A program made the position numbers and the translations under genes. This document shows, one piece after another, positions 54,242 to 63,468 of a stretch of DNA of 64,000 nucleotides. Each line of letters starts with the position of its first letter. Position 1 is the first letter of the stretch. Under the pieces are notes generated by a model, which did not search any database, had not been told where the DNA came from, and saw only the letters and a program-made list of their open reading frames with translations. The stretch comes from RGIG3701 sp031553595 (GTDB lineage Bacteria > Planctomycetota > Planctomycetia > Pirellulales > Thermoguttaceae). The stretch spans positions 9,167-73,166 of the forward strand of contig JAVBLI010000010.1 in the NCBI GenBank assembly GCA_031553595.1, read 5' to 3'.

Positions 54242-54596
54242 AGCCGTAATGGTGGCCCAGTTCGTGGAGAATCGTGATGCGGATTTCCTCGCGCAGGGTG
54301 TCATCATCCAGCGTGCCGTCCTCGCGGGTGGCGGCATCCAGAATACTCTCGCGGTAAATCGTCACCACGTCGGGCAGGCCGGTGGCGCCCACGTGGCGCT
54401 CGGTCATGGGGGTGCCGGTATACAGGCCGTAAAGATCATCATACGGGCCCAGCCGCATCTCGTGCCGGACTTCGCGCGACGGCCGATCCTCCACATGTAG
54501 CGGCACCGTCTCCAGCAGCACATGAATCTGCCGCGGCAGCGTCTCCAGCACCGCATCCACATGGGCGTCAAACATACGACGAACGGAATTTTTCAT
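54207..54596 (-). CDS. Small zincin-like metallopeptidase (PF06262 type)
   Basis: 129 residues. The zinc motif is TILHELGHHYGFTEDDL near residues 107-123, HExxHxxG in form. The rest fits the small metallopeptidase family found next to housekeeping genes in many bacteria: RQIHVLLETVPLHVEDRP at the front, PDVVTIYRESI in the middle. No signal peptide, so cytoplasmic. Substrate unknown. Its stop lies inside the opposite-strand gene by 35 bases. Confidence 0.85.
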   Translation of the reverse strand: MKNSVRRMFDAHVDAVLETLPRQIHVLLETVPLHVEDRPSREVRHEMRLGPYDDLYGLYTGTPMTERHVGATGLPDVVTIYRESILDAATREDGTLDDDTLREEIRITILHELGHHYGFTEDDLEELGY

Positions 54597-54629
54597 CAGG
54601 AATCACCCTTCTTCATTACGCATTTCGCA

Positions 54630-55604
54630 TTATCCGATGGCCCACATGCCGAAGGAAATCCAAAATACGACGGTCGCCAGCGACGTAACGCTGGAGGACA
54701 GCACGCTGCGCACCGCGACACTGGGCGCGCCGTTATAAATACGTGAAAACATGATGCTCATCATCGCGCACGGCATGCCAGCCTGGATGACGAGGATTTT
54801 TTGCAGCCACGGATACTGCGGGAGGCAGCACGCGATGGTAATCATACTCGCCGGCAGCACAGCGGCCCGCAACAAAAGCGTGCCGAAAACGATTTTCGTC
54901 GCGTCCCGCTTCCGGGTGATGTGCGCACGTTGCATGAGTTCATCATAAATAATCGCGCCGATCATGATCAGGGAGACAGGGATCTGCGCATTCCCCAGAT
55001 ACGTCATGGCTTTCATCACCGGCACTGGAATGTACGCCCCCGCGCCAAGCACGTTCCCGATCAGCGCGACGATAACGGCCAGCAGCGGAATGCGAAGTAA
55101 ATGCTTCCACCAATCCTTCTCCAGCCCGCCGACCAACTGCGGCACCACGCACGTCCACAGCGCGAACTCCACACCGAGGTTAAAAATCATTAAAAGCGTC
55201 AGCAGCTCAGGCGAATCCTTATAAACATCCATGACCAGCGGGATGGGCAGAAAACCGTAATTAAAAACGGCGATGCACGCGATGAACGTCCGCTGCTGGC
55301 GTTTATCGTGCAGGCCCGTAATCAGCATGGGAAGCCGGGCGAACAGCCACGCGACGAGAATGCCAAGAATCACGACCAAAAATCCGCTGAGGGGGTAAAT
55401 CCACAGCGTGCGGAGGTGCGCGCTGAGATCCGAAGTGAACGTTTTACTGAGAATCAGGCAGGGATACAAAAAATTCACGGACAGATTCAGCAGCGTGGCG
55501 TCCGCTTCCTGGGGCAGCCAGCGAAACCGGCGCAAAACGCAGCCGGAAATCATCAGGAGGAAAATCGCCAGCGAAGCGTTAAAAATCTGGTCATTCTCAT
55601 TCAT
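54630..55604 (-). CDS. AEC-family (auxin efflux carrier-like) permease
   Basis: About 324 residues and ten membrane helices. AEC proteins such as MadM, MleP and YfdV export or import dicarboxylates or other small organic acids. Typical features: the N-terminal helix NASLAIFLLMISGCVLRR, NLSVNFLYPCLILSKTF with the conserved Asn/Pro, and the C-terminal half IQAGMPCAMMSIMFSRIYNG with GMPxA. Start at 55604 (MNENDQIF) was preferred over the upstream frame because the latter is basic and helix-poor; no strong RBS is seen at either. It is separated by 33 bases from the zincin gene and may be co-transcribed with it. Confidence 0.8.
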   Translation of the reverse strand: MNENDQIFNASLAIFLLMISGCVLRRFRWLPQEADATLLNLSVNFLYPCLILSKTFTSDLSAHLRTLWIYPLSGFLVVILGILVAWLFARLPMLITGLHDKRQQRTFIACIAVFNYGFLPIPLVMDVYKDSPELLTLLMIFNLGVEFALWTCVVPQLVGGLEKDWWKHLLRIPLLAVIVALIGNVLGAGAYIPVPVMKAMTYLGNAQIPVSLIMIGAIIYDELMQRAHITRKRDATKIVFGTLLLRAAVLPASMITIACCLPQYPWLQKILVIQAGMPCAMMSIMFSRIYNGAPSVAVRSVLSSSVTSLATVVFWISFGMWAIG

Positions 55605-55812
55605 TTTGCGAGGGTTATGGAACCGTGTCATACCACGGCGGGACGCCATAAACGTCATAAAAAAGCATTTTCATATCAGCGTATCTCCGGTATTATAAAG
55701 CTCCCAGCACAAAATAACAGGAGTGGGGCCGTGGCGGCGCGACTTGAAAGGGTGGCGGAGAATGGTATAATTAGATGATGTGATGTTTTCTTTATTTTTT
55801 GATGAGTAATTT

Positions 55813-58800
55813 ATGCTAAATCCCCAGCGAGAACGAATTCAGGACGATTTGCGTGGGCTCCTGGCCGGCGAGGTGCACTGTGATACGGTGATGACGCAGC
55901 TTTATGCCACGGACGCGAGCATTTTTGAAGTGCAGCCGCTGGGCGTGGTGTTTCCGCAGACGACCATGGATGTGGTCACCACAGTGCAGTATGCCCGTAA
56001 GCACGGCATCCCCATTCATCCTCGCGGCGCGGGGAGTTATTGCGCCGGCGGTGTGCTGGGAGACGGCCTGATCCTGGACTTTTCACGTTTTATGCGGCGG
56101 ATCCTTTCCCTGGATAAGGACATTGTAAAGGTTCAGGCTGGGGTGCAGGTTTCGCGGCTGAATGAATTTCTCCGCCCGCACGGGCTGTGCTTCCGTCCGG
56201 ATCCGGGAAACGCCCGCGCGACGACCATCGGCGGGATGATGGCCGTGGACGGGTATGGAAGTCACTGGATCAGTTACGGCCGGCCTTCCGACTGGCTGCA
56301 GGGGCTGGAAACGGTCATGGCGGACGGGACGATTCTCTCGTGGAGCCGGGCCGAGGGTGTGGCGGACATGACGGCGGCTGGAGACTCCACCCGCACTAAA
56401 AGCGGACGCCTGCGTGGTCACTCTTCACGCCGTGATTGGGCAAAATATGACGCGGCGGGCATGGAAAAACGTCGTATCCTGGGAGAATTGAAAAATCTGC
56501 TGACGGCCGAGGAAGAATTTTTGCAGCGCACGAAGAATCCCAGCGTGATTGACCGCATGGGGTACCGCACAAATATTCTGCGGGATGAGAAAATGGATCT
56601 GGCCGGGCTGATCGCGTCCTCGGAAGGCACGCTGGGGGTGATCACCACGGTAACGCTACGGTTACAGAAACGGCCGGAAAACCGGATGACGGTGCTGCTT
56701 CTTTTCGAGCGCATGGAAAACGCGACCCGCGCGGTGCAGTTTCTTGCGGAGTTCCCGCCAGATGCGTGCGATTTAATGGACCGCCGGCACATCCATTTCG
56801 CCTCGGAGCGGGATGTGCGTTTCGAGGTGCTTTTTCCTGCGAAAACAGAGGCGGCCCTGCTGATGGAATTCCACCACCAGTCGCGGTATGCACTTTATGA
56901 CCAGTTACGAAAACTGGAAGACGTGCTGGTGCATCAGCGTGACCTGGCGTTTCAGATGGTTCCCGCGTGGGATGATCAGGAGGCAGAGCTTTTCTGGAGC
57001 TTGGCGGATACCCTCCAGCCGCTGCCGCACTGGGTGCCGGGAGTAAAAAGTCCGGTGACGGTGGTCGAGGATGTGGCGGTTCCCCCCGCAAAACTTCATG
57101 AATTCATCCTGAAAACGCAGGATCTGCTGCGGTCTTCGAACATGACGGGGTCCTTTTATGCGCACGCCGCGCAGGGACAGGTGCGGCTTCATCCGCTGGT
57201 GGATACTGCCTCCGCCGCCATGCGGCATCAGTTGCTGGACTTCGCCCGGCTGTATTATCAGCTTGTGGCGGACATGGGCGGAACGCTGGGAGCGGCATTC
57301 GGAATCGGGCTGGCGCGTGCCGCGGTGCTGCCGCACTGGATGGGTGAGAAATACGAAATCTCATGCAAAATAAAAGATATTTTTGATCCGCAGGGCATGC
57401 TGCAGCCGGGGAAGCTGGGATCACGGGCGATGAAAATGACAGGCCAGGCGGAAGAGGGGTTCATCCGCGGAGATTTTTTGCGTTACGGCCTGAAGCACGG
57501 AGATTCCGCCGGGGAGAAATCCGGGGTGGGTAAATCGGAAAAGGAAAAGCCTGGCAGAGAGCGTGCACGTCCGGGAAAAGAGGGTGGCGGCGCGGAAACT
57601 TTTTCCGAAAAATCCGCGAAGAAGACGGATGCGCCGGAGCTGGCTGAAATGGAAAATACGCATCATGTGCTGGATTTTTTGCCTCCCGATTCGGAGTCGC
57701 TTTCCGCGAGTGAATCCACCATTTTCGCGATGAAAAAAGTGATGAAGATTGTCGGCGAGAGTCCGGAGGAATATGGTGTTTCGCAGGGAGATGCCGCCGG
57801 AGCCGAAAAGTCGGCGCCGGGTGGTACGGGAAAAAATGACGCGCGTCTGCAGCCGCTGACGGAGATGGGGCTGGAGTGGAGTGCCGCCCAGCTGGAGCAG
57901 GTGTCTCATAAATGTAACGGGTGCGGCGATTGTCGGGCGGTGCAGCAGGTGCGGATGTGCCCCATGTTTCACGCGAATCTCAGTGAGAGTGCCTCGCCGC
58001 GGGCGAAAGTGAATCTCATGGAGGGCATTCTTTCCGGGCGTCTGGCGCTGGCGGAACTCGGCGGAGATACATTCCATCAGGTGACGCGGCAGTGCTTTCA
58101 GTGTCACAGCTGTCGGCGGGAGTGCCCCGCGCATGTGGATGTTTCGCAGCTTGTCCGCCGCGCGGAAGAGGCGTGGGCACGGGCGCGAGGACTGAATTTT
58201 TATGAGTCCCTGGTGGTACGTATGGACCGTTGGGCCAAAAAACTCCATTACGCCGCCCCACTGGTGAATCTCGCGTTGGCCAGTCCCTGGGGCCGCTGGT
58301 TTATCGAAAAAATGTTCGGCATCGCGCGAGGACGGAAGCTGCCGAGGTTCGAAAGACGCACTTTTCTGGAGATGATCCGTCAGGAGAATCGCCTGTTGGT
58401 ACGGGAAAACACGGGAAACGCGGGCGAGGCTTTTTTGCCGGGTGATTCGCTCACGGCGGGTGATGCCCTTACATCCGGGGATTATTTTTCGCAGGACGCG
58501 ATGCTGGCGGAGTCGGCGGGCCAGGGGGCGGATATTCGTGGAAACGCCGTTTATTTCGTGGACACATACGCCAACTTTTTTGACGTACCACTGGCCAGCG
58601 CAACACGGCGTGTGTTCGCGCATCACGCCATTCCACTGGCCGTGCCGGAGTACCAGAAAGGCAGCGGCCTGGCTGCCGTCGTGCTCGGACGCAGCGATTA
58701 CGTTCAGCGCCGGATCCTGCGAAACGCGGCCATCCTCGCCGATTATACCCGGCAGGGATATGACGTTATCTGCACAGAGCCCGCCACGGTGCTGGCCATG

Positions 58801-59313
58801 AAATGGGAATTCCCGCAGATCTTTCCTGAGAGCGAGGATGTGCAGATCGTCTCGCGGCACATATATGACGCATGCGATTATTTATGGCGATTTCATCAGC
58901 AGCGAAAATTACGGCTCCCCAAGCAGGCCTTTCCCGCCGTTCTCGGATATCACGCCCCGTGCCGCCTGCAGGCGCTGAACGTGGGCACACCGGACGCGTA
59001 TCTGATGGGGCTCATCCCCGGGCTGGAAATCCGCCACTCCGCCACCGGCTGCTGCGGCATGGGCGGGGCGTTCGGCATGCTGGCCTGTAATTTCGCCCTC
59101 AGTCAGCGGATGGGACGGAAAATGCACACCTGGCTGCGCGACCGCGAACTGCGTGCCGGCATCACCTCTTGCAGCGCCTGTAAAATGCAGATGGAACACG
59201 GTTCCTCGAAACACACCGTGCATCCCATGAAAATCCTGGCCATGGTTTACGGCCTGATGCCGGAACTGGAAGCCGCCATGAAGAAATCCGCCCCAGATCT
59301 GGTGCTGACGTGA
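55813..59313 (+). CDS. FAD-linked oxidase fused to iron-sulfur (CCG) domains
   Basis: 1166 residues. FAD-binding type 4 domain at about 35-230 (QTTMDVVTTVQYARKHGIPI, RGAGSYCAGG, IGGMMAVDGYGSHW), then FAD-oxidase C-domain to about 540. A hydrophilic Lys/Glu/Gly-rich insert covers about 560-685. Two 4Fe-4S clusters follow: CNGCGDCRAVQQVRMCP from Cys701 and CFQCHSCRRECP from Cys761. The C-terminal part has two CCG-type segments (ATGCCGMGGAFG and TSCSACKMQMEHG). The arrangement is that of fused GlcD/GlcF or Dld-type dehydrogenases that oxidise a 2-hydroxy acid and pass electrons to quinone. Substrate not determinable. Confidence 0.9.
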   Translation: MLNPQRERIQDDLRGLLAGEVHCDTVMTQLYATDASIFEVQPLGVVFPQTTMDVVTTVQYARKHGIPIHPRGAGSYCAGGVLGDGLILDFSRFMRRILSLDKDIVKVQAGVQVSRLNEFLRPHGLCFRPDPGNARATTIGGMMAVDGYGSHWISYGRPSDWLQGLETVMADGTILSWSRAEGVADMTAAGDSTRTKSGRLRGHSSRRDWAKYDAAGMEKRRILGELKNLLTAEEEFLQRTKNPSVIDRMGYRTNILRDEKMDLAGLIASSEGTLGVITTVTLRLQKRPENRMTVLLLFERMENATRAVQFLAEFPPDACDLMDRRHIHFASERDVRFEVLFPAKTEAALLMEFHHQSRYALYDQLRKLEDVLVHQRDLAFQMVPAWDDQEAELFWSLADTLQPLPHWVPGVKSPVTVVEDVAVPPAKLHEFILKTQDLLRSSNMTGSFYAHAAQGQVRLHPLVDTASAAMRHQLLDFARLYYQLVADMGGTLGAAFGIGLARAAVLPHWMGEKYEISCKIKDIFDPQGMLQPGKLGSRAMKMTGQAEEGFIRGDFLRYGLKHGDSAGEKSGVGKSEKEKPGRERARPGKEGGGAETFSEKSAKKTDAPELAEMENTHHVLDFLPPDSESLSASESTIFAMKKVMKIVGESPEEYGVSQGDAAGAEKSAPGGTGKNDARLQPLTEMGLEWSAAQLEQVSHKCNGCGDCRAVQQVRMCPMFHANLSESASPRAKVNLMEGILSGRLALAELGGDTFHQVTRQCFQCHSCRRECPAHVDVSQLVRRAEEAWARARGLNFYESLVVRMDRWAKKLHYAAPLVNLALASPWGRWFIEKMFGIARGRKLPRFERRTFLEMIRQENRLLVRENTGNAGEAFLPGDSLTAGDALTSGDYFSQDAMLAESAGQGADIRGNAVYFVDTYANFFDVPLASATRRVFAHHAIPLAVPEYQKGSGLAAVVLGRSDYVQRRILRNAAILADYTRQGYDVICTEPATVLAMKWEFPQIFPESEDVQIVSRHIYDACDYLWRFHQQRKLRLPKQAFPAVLGYHAPCRLQALNVGTPDAYLMGLIPGLEIRHSATGCCGMGGAFGMLACNFALSQRMGRKMHTWLRDRELRAGITSCSACKMQMEHGSSKHTVHPMKILAMVYGLMPELEAAMKKSAPDLVLT

Positions 59314-59331
59314 AGCAGAGGGGAGAGGAGA

Positions 59332-59418
59332 AATTGATAATTGATAATTAACTGCGTCGTGTAAATCATCCGGCCAGCAGCTCGCTTGCGGTAATTATCA
59401 ATTGTCAATTATCAATTT
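59332..59418. repeat. Family B heptamer element (B10), AATTGAT type, core in opposite orientation
   Basis: Left arm AATTGAT AATTGAT AATTAAC; right arm ATCAATT GTCAATT ATCAATT. The core is homologous to those of B3 and B4 but reads CGCAAGCGAGC on the minus strand. It lies between the FAD/Fe-S gene and clpX, three bases before the clpX stop. Confidence 0.9.
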
Positions 59419-59420
59419 TT

Positions 59421-60731
59421 TTACGCTCGCTTGCTTTTCGGGCTTTTCGTCTCGCTTCGCGGAAAGAGCTTTCGCACGCCGCGAACCACGTCTTCGTCGA
59501 TCACGTAACGAATCCCTGTGGGCTGGTCGGGCATCTCGAACTGGATGTCCAGCATCACCTCTTCCATGATGGCACGCAATCCCCTCGCCCCGGTGCGTTT
59601 CTCCATGGCCAGCCGCGCGATGCACTCCAGCGCGTCGTTCGTAAAGATGAGCTCCGAATTTTCCATGCTGAACAGATGAGAATATTGCCGCACGAGCGAG
59701 TTTTTTGGCTCCTTCAGCACGCGCACCATATCCTCCATGGCCAATTCGCTGAGCGTGGTGATAACGGGCAGTCGGCCAACGAATTCCGGAATCAGCCCGA
59801 ACTCGATAATGTCTTCGCTGGTCACCCGCTGCAAATGCGACTCTTTCGCGCCGCCGAAAACCGCCTCTTCTCGCGCAACCTGCCCGAAACCCAGCGTGCG
59901 TTTTCCCTGCCGACGCTCTACAATCTGCTCCAAGCCCGTGAACGTACCGCCGCAAATGAAAAGAATGTTACTGGTGTCGATCTGGATGAACTGTTGCTCA
60001 GGATGCTTCCGCCCTCCGTTCGGCGGGACGTTCGCGACCGTTCCCTCCAGCATTTTTAAAAGCGCCTGCTGCACGCCTTCGCCGGAAACGTCGCGGGTGA
60101 TGGAAACGTTATTCGTCGTGCGGCCGATTTTGTCGATTTCGTCGATATACAGAATGCCGCGCTGGGCCGACTCCACGTCGAAGTCGGCGGCACAAAGCAG
60201 CTTCAGCAGCAGGTTTTCCACATCCTCGCCGACATACCCCGCCTCGGTGAGCGTCGTCGCGTCGCCGATGGCGAAAGGCACGTTGAGAATCTTGGCCAGC
60301 GTCTGGGCCATGAGCGTTTTGCCGGAACCGGTGGGCCCGATCAAAAGCACGTTCGACTTGCCCAGCTCCAACTGCTCGGCACTGGCGCCACGGTAATGCT
60401 GCAGCCGCTTGTAATGATTGTAAACCGCGACGGAAAGCACCTTTTTCGTGTATTCCTGCCCGATAATATATTCGTCCAGCTTCGAAACCAGTTGCCGCGG
60501 CGTGAATTTTTCCATCATCGCCGTCGTCGGCAGGGCCGAGTTCCGACTGCTGCGCTCAGTCTCCAGAATGGAACGGCACACCTCGATACACTCGCCGCAA
60601 ATATACGCGCTGCCCGGCCCTTCCACCAGCGGCCCGACCACACGATGGCTCTTACGACAAAAAGAACAGAAAGCCTGCTTTCTTGGCGGGAATTTTTGAT
60701 TATCGTCCTTGTCTTTGTGCCCAGGAGCCAT
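59421..60731 (-). CDS. clpX: ATP-dependent Clp protease ATPase subunit ClpX
   Basis: 436 residues. ClpX unfolds tagged proteins and feeds them to ClpP. Zinc-binding domain CSFCRKSHR...CGEC at residues 22-50; Walker A GPTGSGKT near 130; ILYIDEIDKIGR as Walker B; ISITRDVSGEGVQQALLKML; and the C-terminal small domain (TGARGLRAIMEEVMLDIQFE). The pore loop GYVGED is present. No clpP lies next to it in the window, which is unusual since clpP often precedes clpX. The end is three bases from repeat B10. Confidence 0.97.
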   Translation of the reverse strand: MAPGHKDKDDNQKFPPRKQAFCSFCRKSHRVVGPLVEGPGSAYICGECIEVCRSILETERSSRNSALPTTAMMEKFTPRQLVSKLDEYIIGQEYTKKVLSVAVYNHYKRLQHYRGASAEQLELGKSNVLLIGPTGSGKTLMAQTLAKILNVPFAIGDATTLTEAGYVGEDVENLLLKLLCAADFDVESAQRGILYIDEIDKIGRTTNNVSITRDVSGEGVQQALLKMLEGTVANVPPNGGRKHPEQQFIQIDTSNILFICGGTFTGLEQIVERRQGKRTLGFGQVAREEAVFGGAKESHLQRVTSEDIIEFGLIPEFVGRLPVITTLSELAMEDMVRVLKEPKNSLVRQYSHLFSMENSELIFTNDALECIARLAMEKRTGARGLRAIMEEVMLDIQFEMPDQPTGIRYVIDEDVVRGVRKLFPRSETKSPKSKRA

Positions 60732-60928
60732 AAAATGCCTCAGTTTTTCACTTGCTTCGTGAAAATTACAGTGTGTGATACGCAGGTTGTGCGGTCTATA
60801 ATACGTGTTCCTTTTATCGTCGGTTCGCGGTGCTTTCTACAATGAAATTACGGGGGGAGCGTGTCAGGTAAAATAGCGAAAATACTCTGCCGGGCGGAGG
60901 TGAAAATGAAGGGAAAAATAACAGTAAT

Positions 60929-61375
60929 TCAGCGATTATGCCCGGAAATCGCGGTCTGCGAACATTCCGCTTCCTCCCCCTCGCCTGCTTCCGGGGGATC
61001 GCATTCGCTGAACTCACGCATTTCAACCGGCGCGCCGCTGGAAGGATCCGAGGAGTCCCGGATGGAAGCCGACAGGCGGGCACGGATTTTTTGATATTCC
61101 TCTCGCGAAAGCTCTCCTTCATGGTACGCATTTCGAACTTCGGTCAAAAAGGAGTGCGAAAGATCCTCTCGGGCGTCACTGGCCGCCTGCTGCTTCAATT
61201 TTAGCGCGAAAAAATATCCGGTTACTCCAACAATAATCATAATGGCCCCGAAAATAACGATCGTAGAGACCTGCGGCAGCAAGGCGTCGAAGGAAACGGA
61301 CTTCAGCAGTGCTTGCGCGAAAACGAAGATCATCACGATTTTGAGGCCATCCTGATTCTCATTAGGGCATACCAT
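60929..61375 (-). CDS. Membrane protein with SHOCT-like C-terminal motif
   Basis: 148 residues. One membrane helix (VSTIVIFGAIMIIVGVTGYFF) and a cytoplasmic tail containing FLTEVRNAYHEGELSREEYQKI, close to the SHOCT pattern (short helical pair with E-G-x-L-S-x-E-E-Y/F). The end is acidic and Ser/Pro-rich. SHOCT motifs act as small oligomerisation or membrane-tether modules. The start at 61375 is uncertain; the Met at 61333 would begin closer to the helix. Function unknown. Confidence 0.7.
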   Translation of the reverse strand: MVCPNENQDGLKIVMIFVFAQALLKSVSFDALLPQVSTIVIFGAIMIIVGVTGYFFALKLKQQAASDAREDLSHSFLTEVRNAYHEGELSREEYQKIRARLSASIRDSSDPSSGAPVEMREFSECDPPEAGEGEEAECSQTAISGHNR

Positions 61376-61641
61376 CTACTCTCGGGAAAACGAAATGCCG
61401 GGACGAAAAAAATGAACGCAGGGAATCCATCCCCATCATTATACACCGGAGGCCGTGGAAGTCCAAGCCGAAAATTTGACCTCATGACAATAATATTCGG
61501 ATTTTTCGATTTTTTCCACTGAAACGCGGGGTTCGTTTCCTCTCGCATCTGTGAATCTGAGTGGGGATACTGGTTAAACCGGTGAAGTTCAATTAAAATG
61601 GGGAAAAGAATAAAATCGGAACGGAGAAAACAGGTCGATTC

Positions 61642-62433
61642 ATGGAAATTTTGTTAAACGTAACAGATGTGTCTTGCCACATCGGCCGAAACAAAATTCT
61701 GGAAGGCGTTTCATGCCAGGTGCAGCGAGGGGAAATGATTTCGGTGGTCGGGCCGAACGGCGCGGGGAAATCCACGTTTTTGCGCACCATTTTGGGAATG
61801 CTTCCCGTAAAAAGTGGCTCCATAACACTGCTCGGGCAGCCGATCCACCGGCTTTCGCGGAAGGAAATCGCCCGGACGGTGGCGTACGTGCCGCAAGTGG
61901 TGCAGCAGTTATTCCCGTTCAGTGTTCGGCATTTTGTGCAAACATCCCGTTTTCCGCATCTTTCGCCTTGGGCGGGGCTTGGACCCGAGGATGTAGCTTT
62001 TTGTGAGCACGTACTGGCCCAGACATCCATGATGGAATTCGCGAACAGAACGCTCGACACGCTTTCCGGTGGCGAGCTTCAGCGGGTCTGGATCGCCGGC
62101 GCGGTGGCGCAGTCGGCTGAACTGCTGTTGCTGGATGAGGCCGTTTCGCAGATGGATTATCGATTTCAGAACCAGACGGCCACTTTACTGGCCTCTTTGA
62201 ATCGCGATCAGAAAAAAACCATCATCCAGGTGACTCACGACGTAAACCGCGCGGCTCTAGAAAGCAGACGCATCCTTGCATTTTCAGCAGGCCGACTGGT
62301 TTTTGACGGCCCGCCGCGAGATTTCATGCAGCCGGACGTGCTGGAAACGGTGTATGACGTGCGACTTCCGCTGGTGTATGTCCAGGAATTGGATTTCCCG
62401 TTGGTCGTGCCGCGGCTGGAGGGGTGCGTATGA
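61642..62433 (+). CDS. ABC transporter ATP-binding protein (siderophore/haem/cobalamin importer type)
   Basis: 263 residues. Walker A GPNGAGKSTFLRT near 35-47, Q-loop in YVPQVVQQLFPF, ABC signature TLSGGELQRVWIAG, Walker B LLLLDEAVSQMD and the H-loop QVTHDVN. The sequence most resembles FepC/BtuD/HmuV-type ATPases of type II importers. The permease gene overlaps by four bases. A substrate-binding protein is not in the window and may lie beyond the right edge or elsewhere. RBS is weak (CGGAGAAAA). Confidence 0.93.
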   Translation: MEILLNVTDVSCHIGRNKILEGVSCQVQRGEMISVVGPNGAGKSTFLRTILGMLPVKSGSITLLGQPIHRLSRKEIARTVAYVPQVVQQLFPFSVRHFVQTSRFPHLSPWAGLGPEDVAFCEHVLAQTSMMEFANRTLDTLSGGELQRVWIAGAVAQSAELLLLDEAVSQMDYRFQNQTATLLASLNRDQKKTIIQVTHDVNRAALESRRILAFSAGRLVFDGPPRDFMQPDVLETVYDVRLPLVYVQELDFPLVVPRLEGCV

Positions 62434-63461
62434 AAAATAGGCGAAAAACATGGCCTGCCATCCTCGCGGTCTTCACGATTTTCATCGCCGTCTGCGTGGC
62501 GGCACCGTTTTTCGGAATCGAAACATTCACACCCGGCATGCTCTGGGGAAATGTATCAGAAATTGATAAAGACACGGAAAGTTTGCGGGCCATTTTTTGG
62601 GATGTCCGGGTACCACGCATGCTGTGCGGAATTCTGATTGGCGGGACGCTTGCCGTGGGCGGGATGGTCTTTCAGGCCGTTTTCCGGAATCCACTGGCCA
62701 CGCCGTTCACGCTGGGCACCGCAAGCGGCGCGGCCCTGGGGGCATCGTTGGCCATGCAGTTCGGCGCGAACGCCGTTTTGTTGAGCGTTTCGGCCCATTT
62801 CAGCTTTTCCGCCGTCACACTGGCCGCCTTCGCCGGCGCCATGCTGGCCCTGCTGCTGGTTTTTTCGGTGGTTCGCCTGTCCGGGCGTTTCGGGGATACG
62901 GAAATGCTGCTGGCCGGGGTGGCGGTAAGTTTCACTTTCGCCAGCCTGATCATGCTCGTGCAGTACGTCAGTAACCCGGCCATGACCTCCCAGATGCTCC
63001 GCTGGACCATGGGCGGACTGGATTCCACGGACAAAATGAGCACGTTCTTCCAGCTCCTGACGTGGTGCGTGCCGGGGATGCTTGTGCTGTGGATGTTTTC
63101 GCGAGAGCTGGATCTGTTCTGCGTCGGGGATGAAACCGCCATTTCACGGGGTGTGAATATTCAGCAGATGCGGTGGATTCTGCTGAGCGTTACGTCGCTG
63201 GTGGTCGCCGTCGTCGTCGCCGTCTGCGGCCCCGTCGGCTTTCTCGGCCTCATGGTACCGCACATCGCCCGCCGCTTCGTCGGCGCTTCGCACCGCACGC
63301 TTTTTCCGGTTACATTTCTCGGTGGTGCCATGCTGTTGGTCGCCTGTGACGCCTTCGCCCGCAGCGTCATTCCCCCCGACGAAATCCCCGTCGGCGTCAT
63401 CACCGCCCTTCTCGGCGGCCCATTTTTCATTGGGCAATTAATACTCAGCGGGAGAAGATGA
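62430..63461 (+). CDS. FecCD-family ABC transporter permease
   Basis: 343 residues and about ten membrane helices. Landmarks are VRVPRMLCGILIGGTLAVGGM, QAVFRNPLATPFTLGTASGAALG, and GPVGFLGLMVPHIARRF (the coupling region that contacts the ATPase), all typical of BtuC/FecD permeases. Start ATG at 62430 overlaps the ATPase stop (ATGA) and has GGAGG upstream. The importer should bring in an iron siderophore, haem or vitamin B12. Confidence 0.93.
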   Translation: MKNRRKTWPAILAVFTIFIAVCVAAPFFGIETFTPGMLWGNVSEIDKDTESLRAIFWDVRVPRMLCGILIGGTLAVGGMVFQAVFRNPLATPFTLGTASGAALGASLAMQFGANAVLLSVSAHFSFSAVTLAAFAGAMLALLLVFSVVRLSGRFGDTEMLLAGVAVSFTFASLIMLVQYVSNPAMTSQMLRWTMGGLDSTDKMSTFFQLLTWCVPGMLVLWMFSRELDLFCVGDETAISRGVNIQQMRWILLSVTSLVVAVVVAVCGPVGFLGLMVPHIARRFVGASHRTLFPVTFLGGAMLLVACDAFARSVIPPDEIPVGVITALLGGPFFIGQLILSGRR

Positions 63462-63468
63462 AGCTCCG

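Noticed and set aside
12617..59418. Heptamer elements as CRISPR arrays
   Set aside because: Units are seven bases, directly adjacent, with no spacers and no cas genes.
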